From assembly GCF_000308755.1 (NCBI RefSeq), contig NZ_BAGF01000076.1:1-64000 (forward strand): a stretch of DNA of 64,000 nucleotides, in the 5' to 3' direction. Below are positions 1-7,147 of the stretch, in pieces. The DNA comes from Nocardia pneumoniae NBRC 100136 (GTDB taxonomy: Bacteria; Actinomycetota; Actinomycetes; Mycobacteriales; Mycobacteriaceae). Made by a program: the position numbers and the translations under genes. Under the pieces are notes generated by a model. The model made no database searches. It was not told the DNA's origin and saw only the letters and a program-made list of their open reading frames with translations. Position 1 is the first letter of the stretch; each line of letters opens with the position of its first letter.

Positions 1-923
1 TAGCCGGTGTATTTGGGGTTGATCAGGATCTCGCGCACCGACGATCGCGTCCAGCATCCCCGGGCTCGCTCGGGCCGGTTCGGTTGCGGGGGCGGGTAGC
101 GGTCGAGGTCGACGTTCAACCGCGCCGCGATCACTTCGTAGGCGAGGTGTTCGTCGTGTCGCATTTGGAAGATCCGCACGACCGCCGGTGCGCGTTCGAG
201 GTCCACGACGAGTCGGGATTTGGTGCGTCCCTCTTCTCGTTTGGCCGCGACCGGGTGCGGGACCCGCTCGTTGAGGTAGCCGTAGAGCGGTTTGCCGATG
301 TTCCAGCCTTGTTTGGCGTGTTCGCGGTAGCCCTCCCAGGACTGTTCGAGAGTGTGGCGCAGGAACCATTCGGCCACACCTTGTTTCATGCGCCGCACCA
401 GGATCTGGGTGGCGCGTTTTTCCGACAGCGAGATCGGCCCCTCATCGGCGGCGTACAGCGGCACGCCAACGGTTTCCAACTCGTGTTCGAGCTGAGTGGA
501 CTGATGGGTCCACCGCGCGGCGCGTTCGATCTCCTCCACCACCACCGCCTCGAACCTGCGATTGGGGTGGCGTGCTTCGGCCAGCAGGTCGGCCAATCCC
601 CCGTCGCGGGGAATCGGGATGTCGAACGCCTCGTGCGCGTTGCCGCGACCGCGCAGTTCGAGGTCTTTGCGGGAGGACTCCACATCGTAGAACAACGCCA
701 CGATCACGAACCCGGACGGTAATACCTTGCGGCAGTTGTCCAACTGGCGCGGCAGCGACAACGTCGGGTCCTGCAAGTCCCGGGTCGAGGTCCGCAGGAA
801 CACCGCCACCGGTACCGGCGCGGAACCACCGATCCCCAGCACGTCCGGTCCGGGAGAACCGACCAATCCGGGCACACCCGCGTTCACGAGGCTCGCGCCG
901 CCGGGGCCTGTGTATTCGGGCAT
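1..923 (-). CDS. Serine site-specific recombinase, C-terminus cut by window edge
   Basis: Reading leftward from ATG 923, 307 codons stay open to the window edge, so the C-terminus is missing. The N-terminal resolvase domain has the signature FLRTSTRDLQDPTLSLPRQ, where a serine after the arginine is the expected nucleophile. A Recombinase domain follows, with GWNIGKPLYGYL, and it reaches VREILINPKYTG, the usual end of that domain. Large serine recombinases integrate and excise phages and integrative elements by a covalent phosphoserine intermediate. The start lies two bases after the stop of the small upstream gene, so the two are probably translationally coupled. Next to a broken VirB4-like ATPase it is probably left over from an integrative element. 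Whether it is intact cannot be judged from this window. Confidence 0.85.
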   Translation of the reverse strand, partial: MPEYTGPGGASLVNAGVPGLVGSPGPDVLGIGGSAPVPVAVFLRTSTRDLQDPTLSLPRQLDNCRKVLPSGFVIVALFYDVESSRKDLELRGRGNAHEAFDIPIPRDGGLADLLAEARHPNRRFEAVVVEEIERAARWTHQSTQLEHELETVGVPLYAADEGPISLSEKRATQILVRRMKQGVAEWFLRHTLEQSWEGYREHAKQGWNIGKPLYGYLNERVPHPVAAKREEGRTKSRLVVDLERAPAVVRIFQMRHDEHLAYEVIAARLNVDLDRYPPPQPNRPERARGCWTRSSVREILINPKYTG

Positions 924-925
924 GT

Positions 926-1243
926 TCACGCCGCTTTCCCTTCATCGACATCCCCATCCAGGACGTCGAGGTCGACTACCGCCGGTGCGGGAACGGTCGT
1001 CTGCGTTCGGTCTTGGGTGGCCAGCCAACGCAGCAGGGCGGCCAACGCTTTCGCCTGGTTGGCCGCGATCCGGTCTGCGTCAGGGCCGTGGACGTAGCGG
1101 ATGCGGAACGACGCGGTCAGCCCGCCCGCGTGTGTATCGACCCCTGCCGGTACCGGCCCGCCTGCGGGTCGGCGCGACCGGCGCGGCCCATGGGGGCGGT
1201 GTAGCGGCGTAACCGTGTGCCTGCCTGAGGATTCGCTGTCCAT
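926..1243 (-). CDS. Small protein coupled to the recombinase
   Basis: This 105-residue protein, starting MDSESSGRHTV, is unrecognised. The start at 1243 has a GAAGAGG ribosome site just upstream. An earlier in-frame ATG at 1261 is possible but lacks such a site. The C-terminal half looks alpha-helical (ANQAKALAALLRWLATQ) and ends in an acidic tail. The stop sits two bases before the recombinase ATG, a spacing typical of co-translated partners. By context it could be an accessory protein of the integration module; no domain supports that. Confidence 0.55.
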   Translation of the reverse strand: MDSESSGRHTVTPLHRPHGPRRSRRPAGGPVPAGVDTHAGGLTASFRIRYVHGPDADRIAANQAKALAALLRWLATQDRTQTTVPAPAVVDLDVLDGDVDEGKAA

Positions 1244-1602
1244 GAACACCTCTTCTTTCATTACCGACTGTGCGCCACCACACCCACTGCGGGTGGCACG
1301 GTCACCGGTATGGGTGGTTGCTGTGTCCGGGTGTGCTGATCGGTCGGGGTTGCGGGGGTCTATCAACGCTCCGTAGGTGTCGAGTCGTCAACTGGCTTCT
1401 CGCCCAATGTTTCTGACGCCGCACCGACCGGAACCGGCCCACGGCCCCGCCACGCCCCGCCATCGCGCCCAGCGGCCGGATCGGGGGCCGGAATCACCCG
1501 GCACGCCACCGGCCGCCCCTAGGTCGTGTGCGGCGAATCGCGGGCACCGCCCGCGACGCGCGGAGACGACGGTAAGTGGAACGGGAACGCCCGAATCCGC
1601 GC
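1244..1602. other. Gap between recombinase module and ATPase remnant
   Basis: No convincing gene is seen here. A perfect 8-bp stem with a 3-base loop, TCGCGGGC-acc-GCCCGCGA (1538-1556), lies just downstream of the leftward ATPase remnant and could act as its transcription terminator, although no T-run follows. The remainder probably holds the promoter of the small gene and recombinase, but no clear -35/-10 pair was found. Confidence 0.4.
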
Positions 1603-2280
1603 TCACGCCACCCACCCGTCCACAACCACCTCTTCCCCGGCGTCGTCGTCGGCATCGTCATCGCCGAGACCTGCGGTTGCCGTGGCGGTGTCGCCGGGGT
1701 CGGGTTCGGTGAGCGGTGCCAGTGGCCGGACCCGGTCGAGATCGATGTCGGTGTCGACGCTGTCGCTGGTGGCGAGTTCGCTGGGGTCGGTGGTGATCAG
1801 CGCGTGTTCGGTGGGTGAGGCCAGCGACCCGAACACAGCGCGGTCGGTGCCCCCGACAGCGAGCAGGCCGCTGCCGCGCCCGGCGGAGAGCAGGAACTAC
1901 TGTTCGCCCTCGGAGAGCCGGAACGCGGCGGCGACCTCGTCGATGGCTTGAGGTGCCTGACGCAGCAGGACCTGGGTGGCGGCGTTGGACACGATCGCAC
2001 GCCCCAGTTCGGTGGAGAGCACGTCGGCGCAGTCCTGGGTGGCGACGGTGAGTCCGGCCCAGTGTTTGCGGAAACTTTTCGCGGCCCGGAACAGGAATTG
2101 AGCTCCGGCGGGCTGGCTCATGAGCAGCCACGCCTCGTCCACGGTAATCATGCGGGGCCGCCGGTCGGCCGGGCTCGACACCCGCCGCCACGTCGCGTCC
2201 AGCACCAGCAGGGTCCCGATCGTCTTCAACTCCTCAGGCAGCTCCCGCAGGGAGAACACCAGCGTAGCGGCGCTGGCAAG
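1603..2280 (-). pseudogene. VirB4-like conjugation ATPase remnant with in-frame stop
   Basis: Leftward translation gives the C-terminal part of a type IV secretion ATPase: FSLRELPEELKTIGTLLVLD, then the Walker B-like MITVDEAWLLMS, then TVATQDCADVL and AIVSNAATQVLLRQ. These are hallmarks of VirB4/TraC ATPases of actinobacterial integrative elements. A TAG at 1897-1899 interrupts the frame after RLSEGEQ. The frame then continues, intact and family-like, as FLLSAGRGSGLLAVGG to a stop at 1603 behind an acidic tail. One substitution, CAG to TAG, would explain the break. The N-terminal half is absent: at 2280 the sequence switches to an IS256 transposase fragment. The gene is therefore doubly dead, by truncation and by nonsense mutation. 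Confidence 0.8.
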
Positions 2281-2354
2281 TTGCTCGGTGGGGAAATGCC
2301 CTCGGGCCTTGATCGCGCGCCGGTAGCGGGCGTTGAGCGATTCGATCATGTTGG
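2281..2354 (-). mobile_element. IS256-family transposase fragment (C-terminal piece)
   Basis: The minus strand encodes NMIESLNARYRRAIKARGHF, the highly conserved C-terminal block of IS256/mutator transposases. It stops abruptly at PTEQ, where the VirB4-like sequence begins, so the last part of the transposase and the right end of the element are lost. The matching upstream part of the transposase lies at about 3785-3965 beyond the IS110 element, in the same orientation. Confidence 0.8.
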
Positions 2355-2359
2355 TAACC

Positions 2360-3795
2360 GGTATGAAATTCCTTGGCGCCGTTGCTTCTCCCGCTTCCGG
2401 TTGGCCGGTCCCCGGCCTGCCGAGTACGGTGCGACCGTCCGGGAGAGGGGCGCTGGGGAACCAGCAAGGGCAGGCCGTTCTACTCGGTGGGCTGCGAGCC
2501 CGTGTTAGTAATTGGCCGCCCCTGCGACTCGCCCGGTCGCGCTGAGAGCGCGTATCCGTAGTTGTCGTTCCGCCCATTGGTTCCCCGTACCGGTTGACGT
2601 GAGACGTGGAAGGAGAACCGAGTGGGCAGATGTATCGGCATGGACGTGCATCGGGAGTTCGCCCAGCTTGCGGTGGTCGAAGACGGGCTGGTCCGTGATG
2701 AAGGCCGGGTCGGGCTGTCGCCGAAGGAACTGCATGCCTGGGCAGACACGCTGCTGCCGGACGACGAAGTGGCTTTGGAAGCAACAGGAAACAGCGACGC
2801 GATCGCAATTCTGCTGACGCCGAGGGCGCGGCGGGTTGTGGTGTCGAATCCGGCCAAGACCCGCGCGATCGCCGAAGCGAAGGTCAAGACCGACAAGGTC
2901 GATGCCCGGATCCTGGCGCAACTATTGGCGGCGGATTTCTTGCCGTCGGTGTGGTTGCCGGATGACCGGACACCGATGCTGCGACGGCAGGTCGCTCGCC
3001 GGGCGCATCTGGTCAGGCAGCGGGTACGACTGAAGAACCAGATCCACGGCATCTTGAACCGGAACCTGGTCCCCAAGTGCCCGGTTTCGGACATGTTCGG
3101 TGGCAGCGGCCGGCATTGGCTTCGTCGGCAGGCGCTGCCCGCCGACGAACAGACCTCAGTTCAAGCGTTGTTGCGGCAGTTGGATTTCTACGGCCAGGAA
3201 CTGAAGCTCCTTGATCAGCAGCTGGCCGGCGAAGCGCTGGACGATCCGATCGTGCGCCGGCTGATGACCATGCCCGGTGTCGACGCGATCGCCGCGGTAT
3301 CGATCGTCGCCGCGGTGGGTGACTTCTCCCGGTTCTCCTCCGCCGACAAGCTGGTCGCCTACTTCGGGCTGCATCCGCGGGTGCGTCAGTCCGGAAACAG
3401 CGCACCGATATACGGGCGGATCGCTAAAACCGGACGCGCGCAGACCCGCGGCGTCCTAGTGGAGGCCGCATGGTCGGCGGTGCGATCGCCCGGGCCGCTG
3501 CGGGCGTTCTATCAGCGCATACGCACCCGCCGCGGGTTCCAGATCGCTGTTGTGGCCGCGGCCCGGAAGATGACCGCGCTGGCCTGGCATCTGGTCACCA
3601 ACGGTCAGGACTATGCCTTCGCCCGGCCCAGTCTGGTCGCGCACAAGCGCCGCAAACTCGAGCTCACCGCTGGCGCACCCCCACGGCGCGGACCGCACCG
3701 CGGACCCGGATACTCCTACAACGACAAGACCGCCCGCGACCAGGAACGCGCGGTCGCCGAACAAGCGGAACAGACCTACAACGTATTTCGTTCCC
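2360..3795 (+). mobile_element. IS110-family element inserted into an IS256-family element
   Basis: About 1.4 kb of sequence separates two collinear pieces of one IS256 transposase, and it carries an IS110-type transposase on the plus strand. The left flank resumes IS256 coding at about 2354 and the right flank at about 3785. About 30-35 residues of the IS256 protein between the two flanks are missing, so the insertion was accompanied or followed by a deletion. About 260 bases precede the transposase start, the usual place of the bridge RNA in IS110-group elements. No terminal inverted repeats are expected for this family and none were seen. Confidence 0.7.
2365..2615 (+). ncRNA. Candidate IS110 bridge RNA region
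   Basis: IS110-group elements carry a structured noncoding RNA between the left end and the recombinase gene; its two loops pair with donor and target DNA. Here about 250 bases lie between the IS256 junction and the transposase start, with no convincing gene and many GC-rich self-complementary segments, such as CCGGTTGGCCGG and GACCGTCCGGGAGAGGGGC. The call rests on position and family precedent only; I have not folded it. Confidence 0.35.
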
Positions 3796-4427
3796 CACTT
3801 CTCGGTCAGTTCATCCAACGCGGCGCGGGCAGCCTCGGCGTTTACCGCGGTATAGATCGGTTTCACGTCCCGTTTCAACGCGTCCCAGTGCTGGCGTCCG
3901 GCCAGCCGGAAGGTGTTGCGGATCAAATGGATGATGCAGGTCTGCACCGTCGCCAGCGGCCATGGTCGTTTACGTCGCCGCCGGTCTGCCAGCTCGAGGT
4001 TCGTGCGAGGATGCGGAGGATCGTCCGCGTGAACTCCTTCGGGTTCTCCAGGAACGCGAAGTGGCCCGCTCCGTCCAGCGTGTACACATCCTTCATCGGA
4101 GCTGTGACCTTGCCGGCGTACTCGGTCACGAGCGGCAGCGGGGTGACACGGTCGTGTGTGCCCATGATGAAGAAGACGGGCACCTCGAACGCCGGGGCCG
4201 AATCGGGTGCGGCCAGCTTCCAGAAGCTCTCGCCCTCGTTGCGGGCCAAGCTGTGGAGGGTGAACGACGCGCCTTTCAAGAAGCTGGCCATGTCTCGCAG
4301 CGAGTACGTCCGGGACAGCAGCATGCCCCGCACGAGGCGGCCGGGTCCGCGCCGTCCGCTGAGCATGTGGCCGAACTTCCACATCCAGGAGTATTTGACG
4401 CCCAGGTCGTGTGCGGGCTGCGGGTAG
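2622..4427 (+). CDS. IS110-family transposase, C-terminus run on into foreign sequence
   Basis: This is a DEDD recombinase of the IS110 family. The N-terminal RuvC-like domain begins GMDVHREFAQLAVVEDG. The middle has the KVKTDKVDARILAQLL block. The C-terminal Transposase_20 domain runs GVDAIAAVSIVAAVGDFSRF, then LVAYFGLHPRVRQSG and FQIAVVAAARKM. Family similarity ends near EQAEQTYN (about 3783). After that the frame stays open to 4427 only because it crosses the antisense of an IS256 fragment and of a hydrolase, so about 210 of the 601 residues are junk. The native C-terminal tail and right end of the element are therefore probably missing. The motif GRIAKTG has alanine where relatives usually have serine (GRISK), but the QSG serine is kept. 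The start is a GTG shortly after AAGGAG. Confidence 0.75.
   Translation: MGRCIGMDVHREFAQLAVVEDGLVRDEGRVGLSPKELHAWADTLLPDDEVALEATGNSDAIAILLTPRARRVVVSNPAKTRAIAEAKVKTDKVDARILAQLLAADFLPSVWLPDDRTPMLRRQVARRAHLVRQRVRLKNQIHGILNRNLVPKCPVSDMFGGSGRHWLRRQALPADEQTSVQALLRQLDFYGQELKLLDQQLAGEALDDPIVRRLMTMPGVDAIAAVSIVAAVGDFSRFSSADKLVAYFGLHPRVRQSGNSAPIYGRIAKTGRAQTRGVLVEAAWSAVRSPGPLRAFYQRIRTRRGFQIAVVAAARKMTALAWHLVTNGQDYAFARPSLVAHKRRKLELTAGAPPRRGPHRGPGYSYNDKTARDQERAVAEQAEQTYNVFRSPLLGQFIQRGAGSLGVYRGIDRFHVPFQRVPVLASGQPEGVADQMDDAGLHRRQRPWSFTSPPVCQLEVRARMRRIVRVNSFGFSRNAKWPAPSSVYTSFIGAVTLPAYSVTSGSGVTRSCVPMMKKTGTSNAGAESGAASFQKLSPSLRAKLWRVNDAPFKKLAMSRSEYVRDSSMPRTRRPGPRRPLSMWPNFHIQEYLTPRSCAGCG
3785..3970 (-). mobile_element. 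IS256-family transposase fragment (central piece)
   Basis: The minus strand encodes PWPLATVQTCIIHLIRNTFR followed by the AGRQHWDALKRDVKPIY region and ELTEKWGTKY, the central block of IS256/mutator transposases. It is bounded on one side by the IS110 element and on the other by the C-terminus of a leftward hydrolase gene. The catalytic DDE context upstream of this block is absent, so the transposase was truncated at both ends. Confidence 0.8.
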
Positions 4428-4957
4428 GGCGGGTAGCCGATGCGCTCCAGTGCCGCGAGGACGGCGGGCTGGTTGCGCCGCGCGGCCTCGTCGAGCAGGC
4501 GGCGGTGCGAGAGAGTTTCCTGCCGGAGCAGGTCGATCAGCTGGCCCACGCCGATGTACGCGTGCAGGTTCTCCGGGTGTCGTCTCGCCTCGGTCAGCCC
4601 GAGGTAGGCGCCCCACGAGTGTCCCGCCAGGTAGATCTTCCCCACCCCGAACCGCCTGCGCAGCAACAGCACCAGTTCGTGGGTGTCCGCTTCGAACTGT
4701 GCGACGGTGATGGACTCACTCGCCGTCCCGGGGAACGACTTGCCGCTGCCCCGCTGGTCCCACTGAACCACCACGAAGTGCTTCTCCAGCTCCTTCTGGA
4801 AGCAGCGCGCGAAGCCCATGTAGGGGCTGCCCGGGCCGCCATGCAGGAAGAGGAGGACCGGGTTACTGCGATCTCGCCCCCGGATGAGCAGCCACTGCGT
4901 GGTCCCGCCCAGGAGGACCGGTTCCAGAAGGGCGATTCCGTTTCCACCGGTGCTCAT
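3923..4957 (-). CDS. Alpha/beta hydrolase, proline iminopeptidase-like
   Basis: A 344-residue serine hydrolase. It shows the oxyanion motif LFLHGGPGSPYMG typical of the S33 peptidase family, WDQRGSGKS, the nucleophile elbow AGHSWGAYLG, the acid in FIMGTHDRVTP and the histidine in GAGHFAFLENP. The start at 4957 (MSTGGNG) fits family length; an upstream in-frame start at 5020 would add a low-complexity leader. About the last 20 residues (SSWQTGGDVNDHGRW and after) come from the adjoining IS256 remnant, so the native C-terminus was probably replaced, but the catalytic set is complete. It diverges from the LysR gene at 5138, which may control it. The substrate is unknown: an N-terminal proline peptide or an ester. 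Confidence 0.75.
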   Translation of the reverse strand: MSTGGNGIALLEPVLLGGTTQWLLIRGRDRSNPVLLFLHGGPGSPYMGFARCFQKELEKHFVVVQWDQRGSGKSFPGTASESITVAQFEADTHELVLLLRRRFGVGKIYLAGHSWGAYLGLTEARRHPENLHAYIGVGQLIDLLRQETLSHRRLLDEAARRNQPAVLAALERIGYPPYPQPAHDLGVKYSWMWKFGHMLSGRRGPGRLVRGMLLSRTYSLRDMASFLKGASFTLHSLARNEGESFWKLAAPDSAPAFEVPVFFIMGTHDRVTPLPLVTEYAGKVTAPMKDVYTLDGAGHFAFLENPKEFTRTILRILARTSSWQTGGDVNDHGRWRRCRPASSI

Positions 4958-5104
4958 CGGCGCACCGTCCGGGAACGGTGGGAGCGGGCCCGGTGATGGC
5001 GGACACCGAGCGCAGCCCATTCGGCCAGAAAGACGAGAACGCAGATCATGGGTCTAGTGAACCGACCGGGCCGGTACCGGTCCAACAACTGTTCCGGCCG
5101 GTTT

Positions 5105-5121
5105 GACAACCGTTGGTTGTC
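5105..5121. promoter_or_regulatory. Palindrome upstream of the LysR gene
   Basis: A perfect inverted repeat GACAACC-gtt-GGTTGTC ends 16 bases before the GTG of the LysR gene, in the divergent intergenic region with the hydrolase at 4957. Its position suits an autoregulatory operator, although LysR sites are more often T-N11-A. Confidence 0.5.
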
Positions 5122-5137
5122 ACGCGAGGGTGGCCGC

Positions 5138-6061
5138 GTGGATCTGGACACCGCCCTGCTTCGGGCGCTCGTGGCGACAGCCGAGGAAGGCCATTTCGGC
5201 CGGGCCGCCGACCGGCTGTTCGTCACGCAGCAGGCGCTGTCGAAACGGATCGCGCGGCTGGAGCAGATCCTCGGCGCGCGGGTGCTGGAACGAACCAGGC
5301 GGACGGTGCGGTTGACCGCCACCGGCGAACGGTTCCTGCCGTACGCCCGAGATGTGGTCGATGCCGTTGATGCCGCCGCGTCCGCTGCCGGGATCGGTGG
5401 TCCGGTGCGCGTGGACGTGATGGACGCGCACACCGCCGCCGCCGGCCTGGTCCGGCGCGTGGTCGACCAGGACCCGAATCTGAGCCTGCAGATCACAGCC
5501 CGCGGTGCCCGCAGCACGGCGGTCGACGCCTTGCGTTCCGGCGACGTGGACGTCGCCTTCGGCCGGGCATCGGCCGTGCCGTGGCCCGCCGAAATCCGGC
5601 GCCGGTGCGTACTGCTGGAACCCGTCGGCCTGCTGCTCAGCGCCGGACACCCGCTCTCGGCATGCTCCCAAGTCACCATGGCGGACCTGGCGCACATCGC
5701 GCTGCGCTTCCCCATGCACGACGCCCCGCCGGACTGGGTGAACCTCGTCGACGAGTTGACGGCCACCTTCGGCATCATGGTTGATCGGGCCGGCTCGAAC
5801 CTGGGCTTCGATCATTTCCTCGACCAGACCGCCGGCGATCCCACCACCGCGACGTTCTACGGGCTGCACATGCCGCCGCCGGGCGTTCACCGCCTGCGCG
5901 TCGTCCCGATCGTCGCGCCGACGCCGATGTTCGCCTGGGCGGCCATGTGGCGGCGACGCGTCCCCGACTCGATCGTCAACCGGCTCACTCGCCGCGGGTC
6001 GACGACGATTCCCGACGATGCCTGGCTGCCCACCGCCGACCGGGCGTGGCTCGTCCGCTGA
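5138..6061 (+). CDS. LysR-family transcriptional regulator
   Basis: A 307-residue regulator. The N-terminal winged helix-turn-helix reads LVATAEEGHFGRAADRLFVT, then QALSKRIARLEQILG, then RTRRTVRLTATGERFL, the standard LysR DNA-binding region. The rest is a periplasmic-binding-like effector domain (VDVAFGRASAVPWPAEI). The GTG at 5138 places the helix-turn-helix at the usual distance from the N-terminus; earlier ATGs would add a non-family leader. It diverges from the hydrolase at 3923-4957, with a palindrome between them. The effector cannot be inferred. Confidence 0.85.
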   Translation: MDLDTALLRALVATAEEGHFGRAADRLFVTQQALSKRIARLEQILGARVLERTRRTVRLTATGERFLPYARDVVDAVDAAASAAGIGGPVRVDVMDAHTAAAGLVRRVVDQDPNLSLQITARGARSTAVDALRSGDVDVAFGRASAVPWPAEIRRRCVLLEPVGLLLSAGHPLSACSQVTMADLAHIALRFPMHDAPPDWVNLVDELTATFGIMVDRAGSNLGFDHFLDQTAGDPTTATFYGLHMPPPGVHRLRVVPIVAPTPMFAWAAMWRRRVPDSIVNRLTRRGSTTIPDDAWLPTADRAWLVR

Positions 6062-6076
6062 GCCTGAATTCACCGG

Positions 6077-6340
6077 TCAGGACGTGGCGATAGAAGGAGG
6101 CCCGGCGCCACCGACGGCATGCGCGCCAAGGACGGTCGAGATCGCACGATGACAAGCGGCCCAGAAAGGCGGCGGTAACGGACCGCGAGCGCCTCCGGCG
6201 CGTAGCATCGTATCGATCAGATGCACCCCGGCCGCGTGGACCTCGATCAGCACCTGCCGCGCGCCCGGTACCGGGTCGGGGACCGGCTCGTACACCAGCC
6301 GTTCCGGCGCACCGAACTCATACTGCCGTATCGCGAACAC
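6077..6340 (-). pseudogene. N-terminal remnant of a quinone oxidoreductase
   Basis: The first 55 or so residues match the start of zinc-independent quinone oxidoreductases: the AIRQYEFGAPERLVYEPVP strand, then GARQVLIEVHAAGVHLIDTM and GGARGPLPPPF. The expected PGREVAG segment, the Rossmann domain and the C-terminus (about 250 residues) are missing, replaced by an unrelated 30-residue tail. The start overlaps the end of the upstream unknown gene by 23 bases, so it was once the last cistron of that operon. Confidence 0.75.
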
Positions 6341-7112
6341 CTCGACTCCTCGTGTGCACAGTGGTGGCTGTCGCGCTGATCAGCCGGTAGATGATCGGCT
6401 GAGCGGCGATATCGTTGGCGGCGAAGTTGGCCAGCACGAAGGTGCGGAAGCTCGGCCGCAGCAGCAGGCTGGGCAGGAAAGCGCGCAGTGTGGGCCAGGA
6501 AGCGTGGTTGACGAGGGTGTAGTCGTTGGGTTCGCCGGGCAGCGGGCGCATCGGAGCGGAGTCGGGCAGTGCGGTTTTGCGCTGGAACCACCCTGCGGTG
6601 TATTCCCAGACGTCGTAGACGGTGTCGCGGTTTTTGCAGTGGAAGTAATTGAAAAGGAACCAATTACTCGGATCGTGGTCTACATCGGCAATCCGGGCCG
6701 GGCTGCCCGCGGCGATCCGGTGCACATGCCGGGCGTTATCGGTCAGCAGCGCCACCAGTTCCGGCCAGGCCGGGTCGGCGCGGACCGCGTCGAGGTCGGC
6801 GACAGTGCGGGTGCGGACGAGTACGACGATGTCGTAGCGGGCGGCACGAACTCCGGCCCGGCGCAGCAGTGCGCCGCCCTCGCCGGGGGGCCGTAACGCC
6901 GCCCGGAAAGCTGTCGCCTCCAGGACATCGTCTCGGTTGCCCAGCCGCGCGCAGAGCGTGCCGAGCCGGGCCGCGATGTGGCGTCGTGATCGTGCGGGTA
7001 GCGGGAACGGTCCGGCCCAGGCCCCTGTTTCGGCGGCCAGCAGTAGGAATCCGTTGTCGGTGGGTGTGGTCAGGCGTACTTTGACGGCCAAGTGGTCGTT
7101 GACGATCTGCAC
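6318..7112 (-). CDS. Uncharacterised protein, paralogue of 16889-17641
   Basis: A 264-residue protein of a family I cannot name. It shares a series of blocks with the gene at 16889-17641: IVNDHL at the start, GFLLLAAE, RARYDIVVLV, NWFLFNYF, VWEYTAGWF, MRPLPGEPNDYTLVNHASW, and RPSFRTFVLANFAANDI near the end. No signal peptide or membrane span is seen. The block (V/Y)DVWEYTAGWF resembles a substrate pocket more than a nucleotide fold. The GTG at 7112 is chosen because it aligns with the paralogue's ATG and has GGAG upstream; 7130 is an alternative. It lies between an FAD monooxygenase and a broken quinone oxidoreductase in one leftward operon, so a redox tailoring role is a guess. Confidence 0.7.
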   Translation of the reverse strand: MQIVNDHLAVKVRLTTPTDNGFLLLAAETGAWAGPFPLPARSRRHIAARLGTLCARLGNRDDVLEATAFRAALRPPGEGGALLRRAGVRAARYDIVVLVRTRTVADLDAVRADPAWPELVALLTDNARHVHRIAAGSPARIADVDHDPSNWFLFNYFHCKNRDTVYDVWEYTAGWFQRKTALPDSAPMRPLPGEPNDYTLVNHASWPTLRAFLPSLLLRPSFRTFVLANFAANDIAAQPIIYRLISATATTVHTRSRGVRDTAV

Positions 7113-7147
7113 GGCGGGATCTCCGTTCACTAACGGGGCGGGGATGC

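Noticed and set aside
3400..3450. Claim that the IS110 transposase is dead because GRIAK replaces GRISK
   Set aside because: I cannot be sure which serine is catalytic; the QSG serine is retained. The truncation argument is stronger.
2622..4427. Treating the 601-residue transposase frame as a novel fusion protein
   Set aside because: Only the first 390 or so residues are IS110 transposase; the rest is antisense of an IS256 fragment and a hydrolase.
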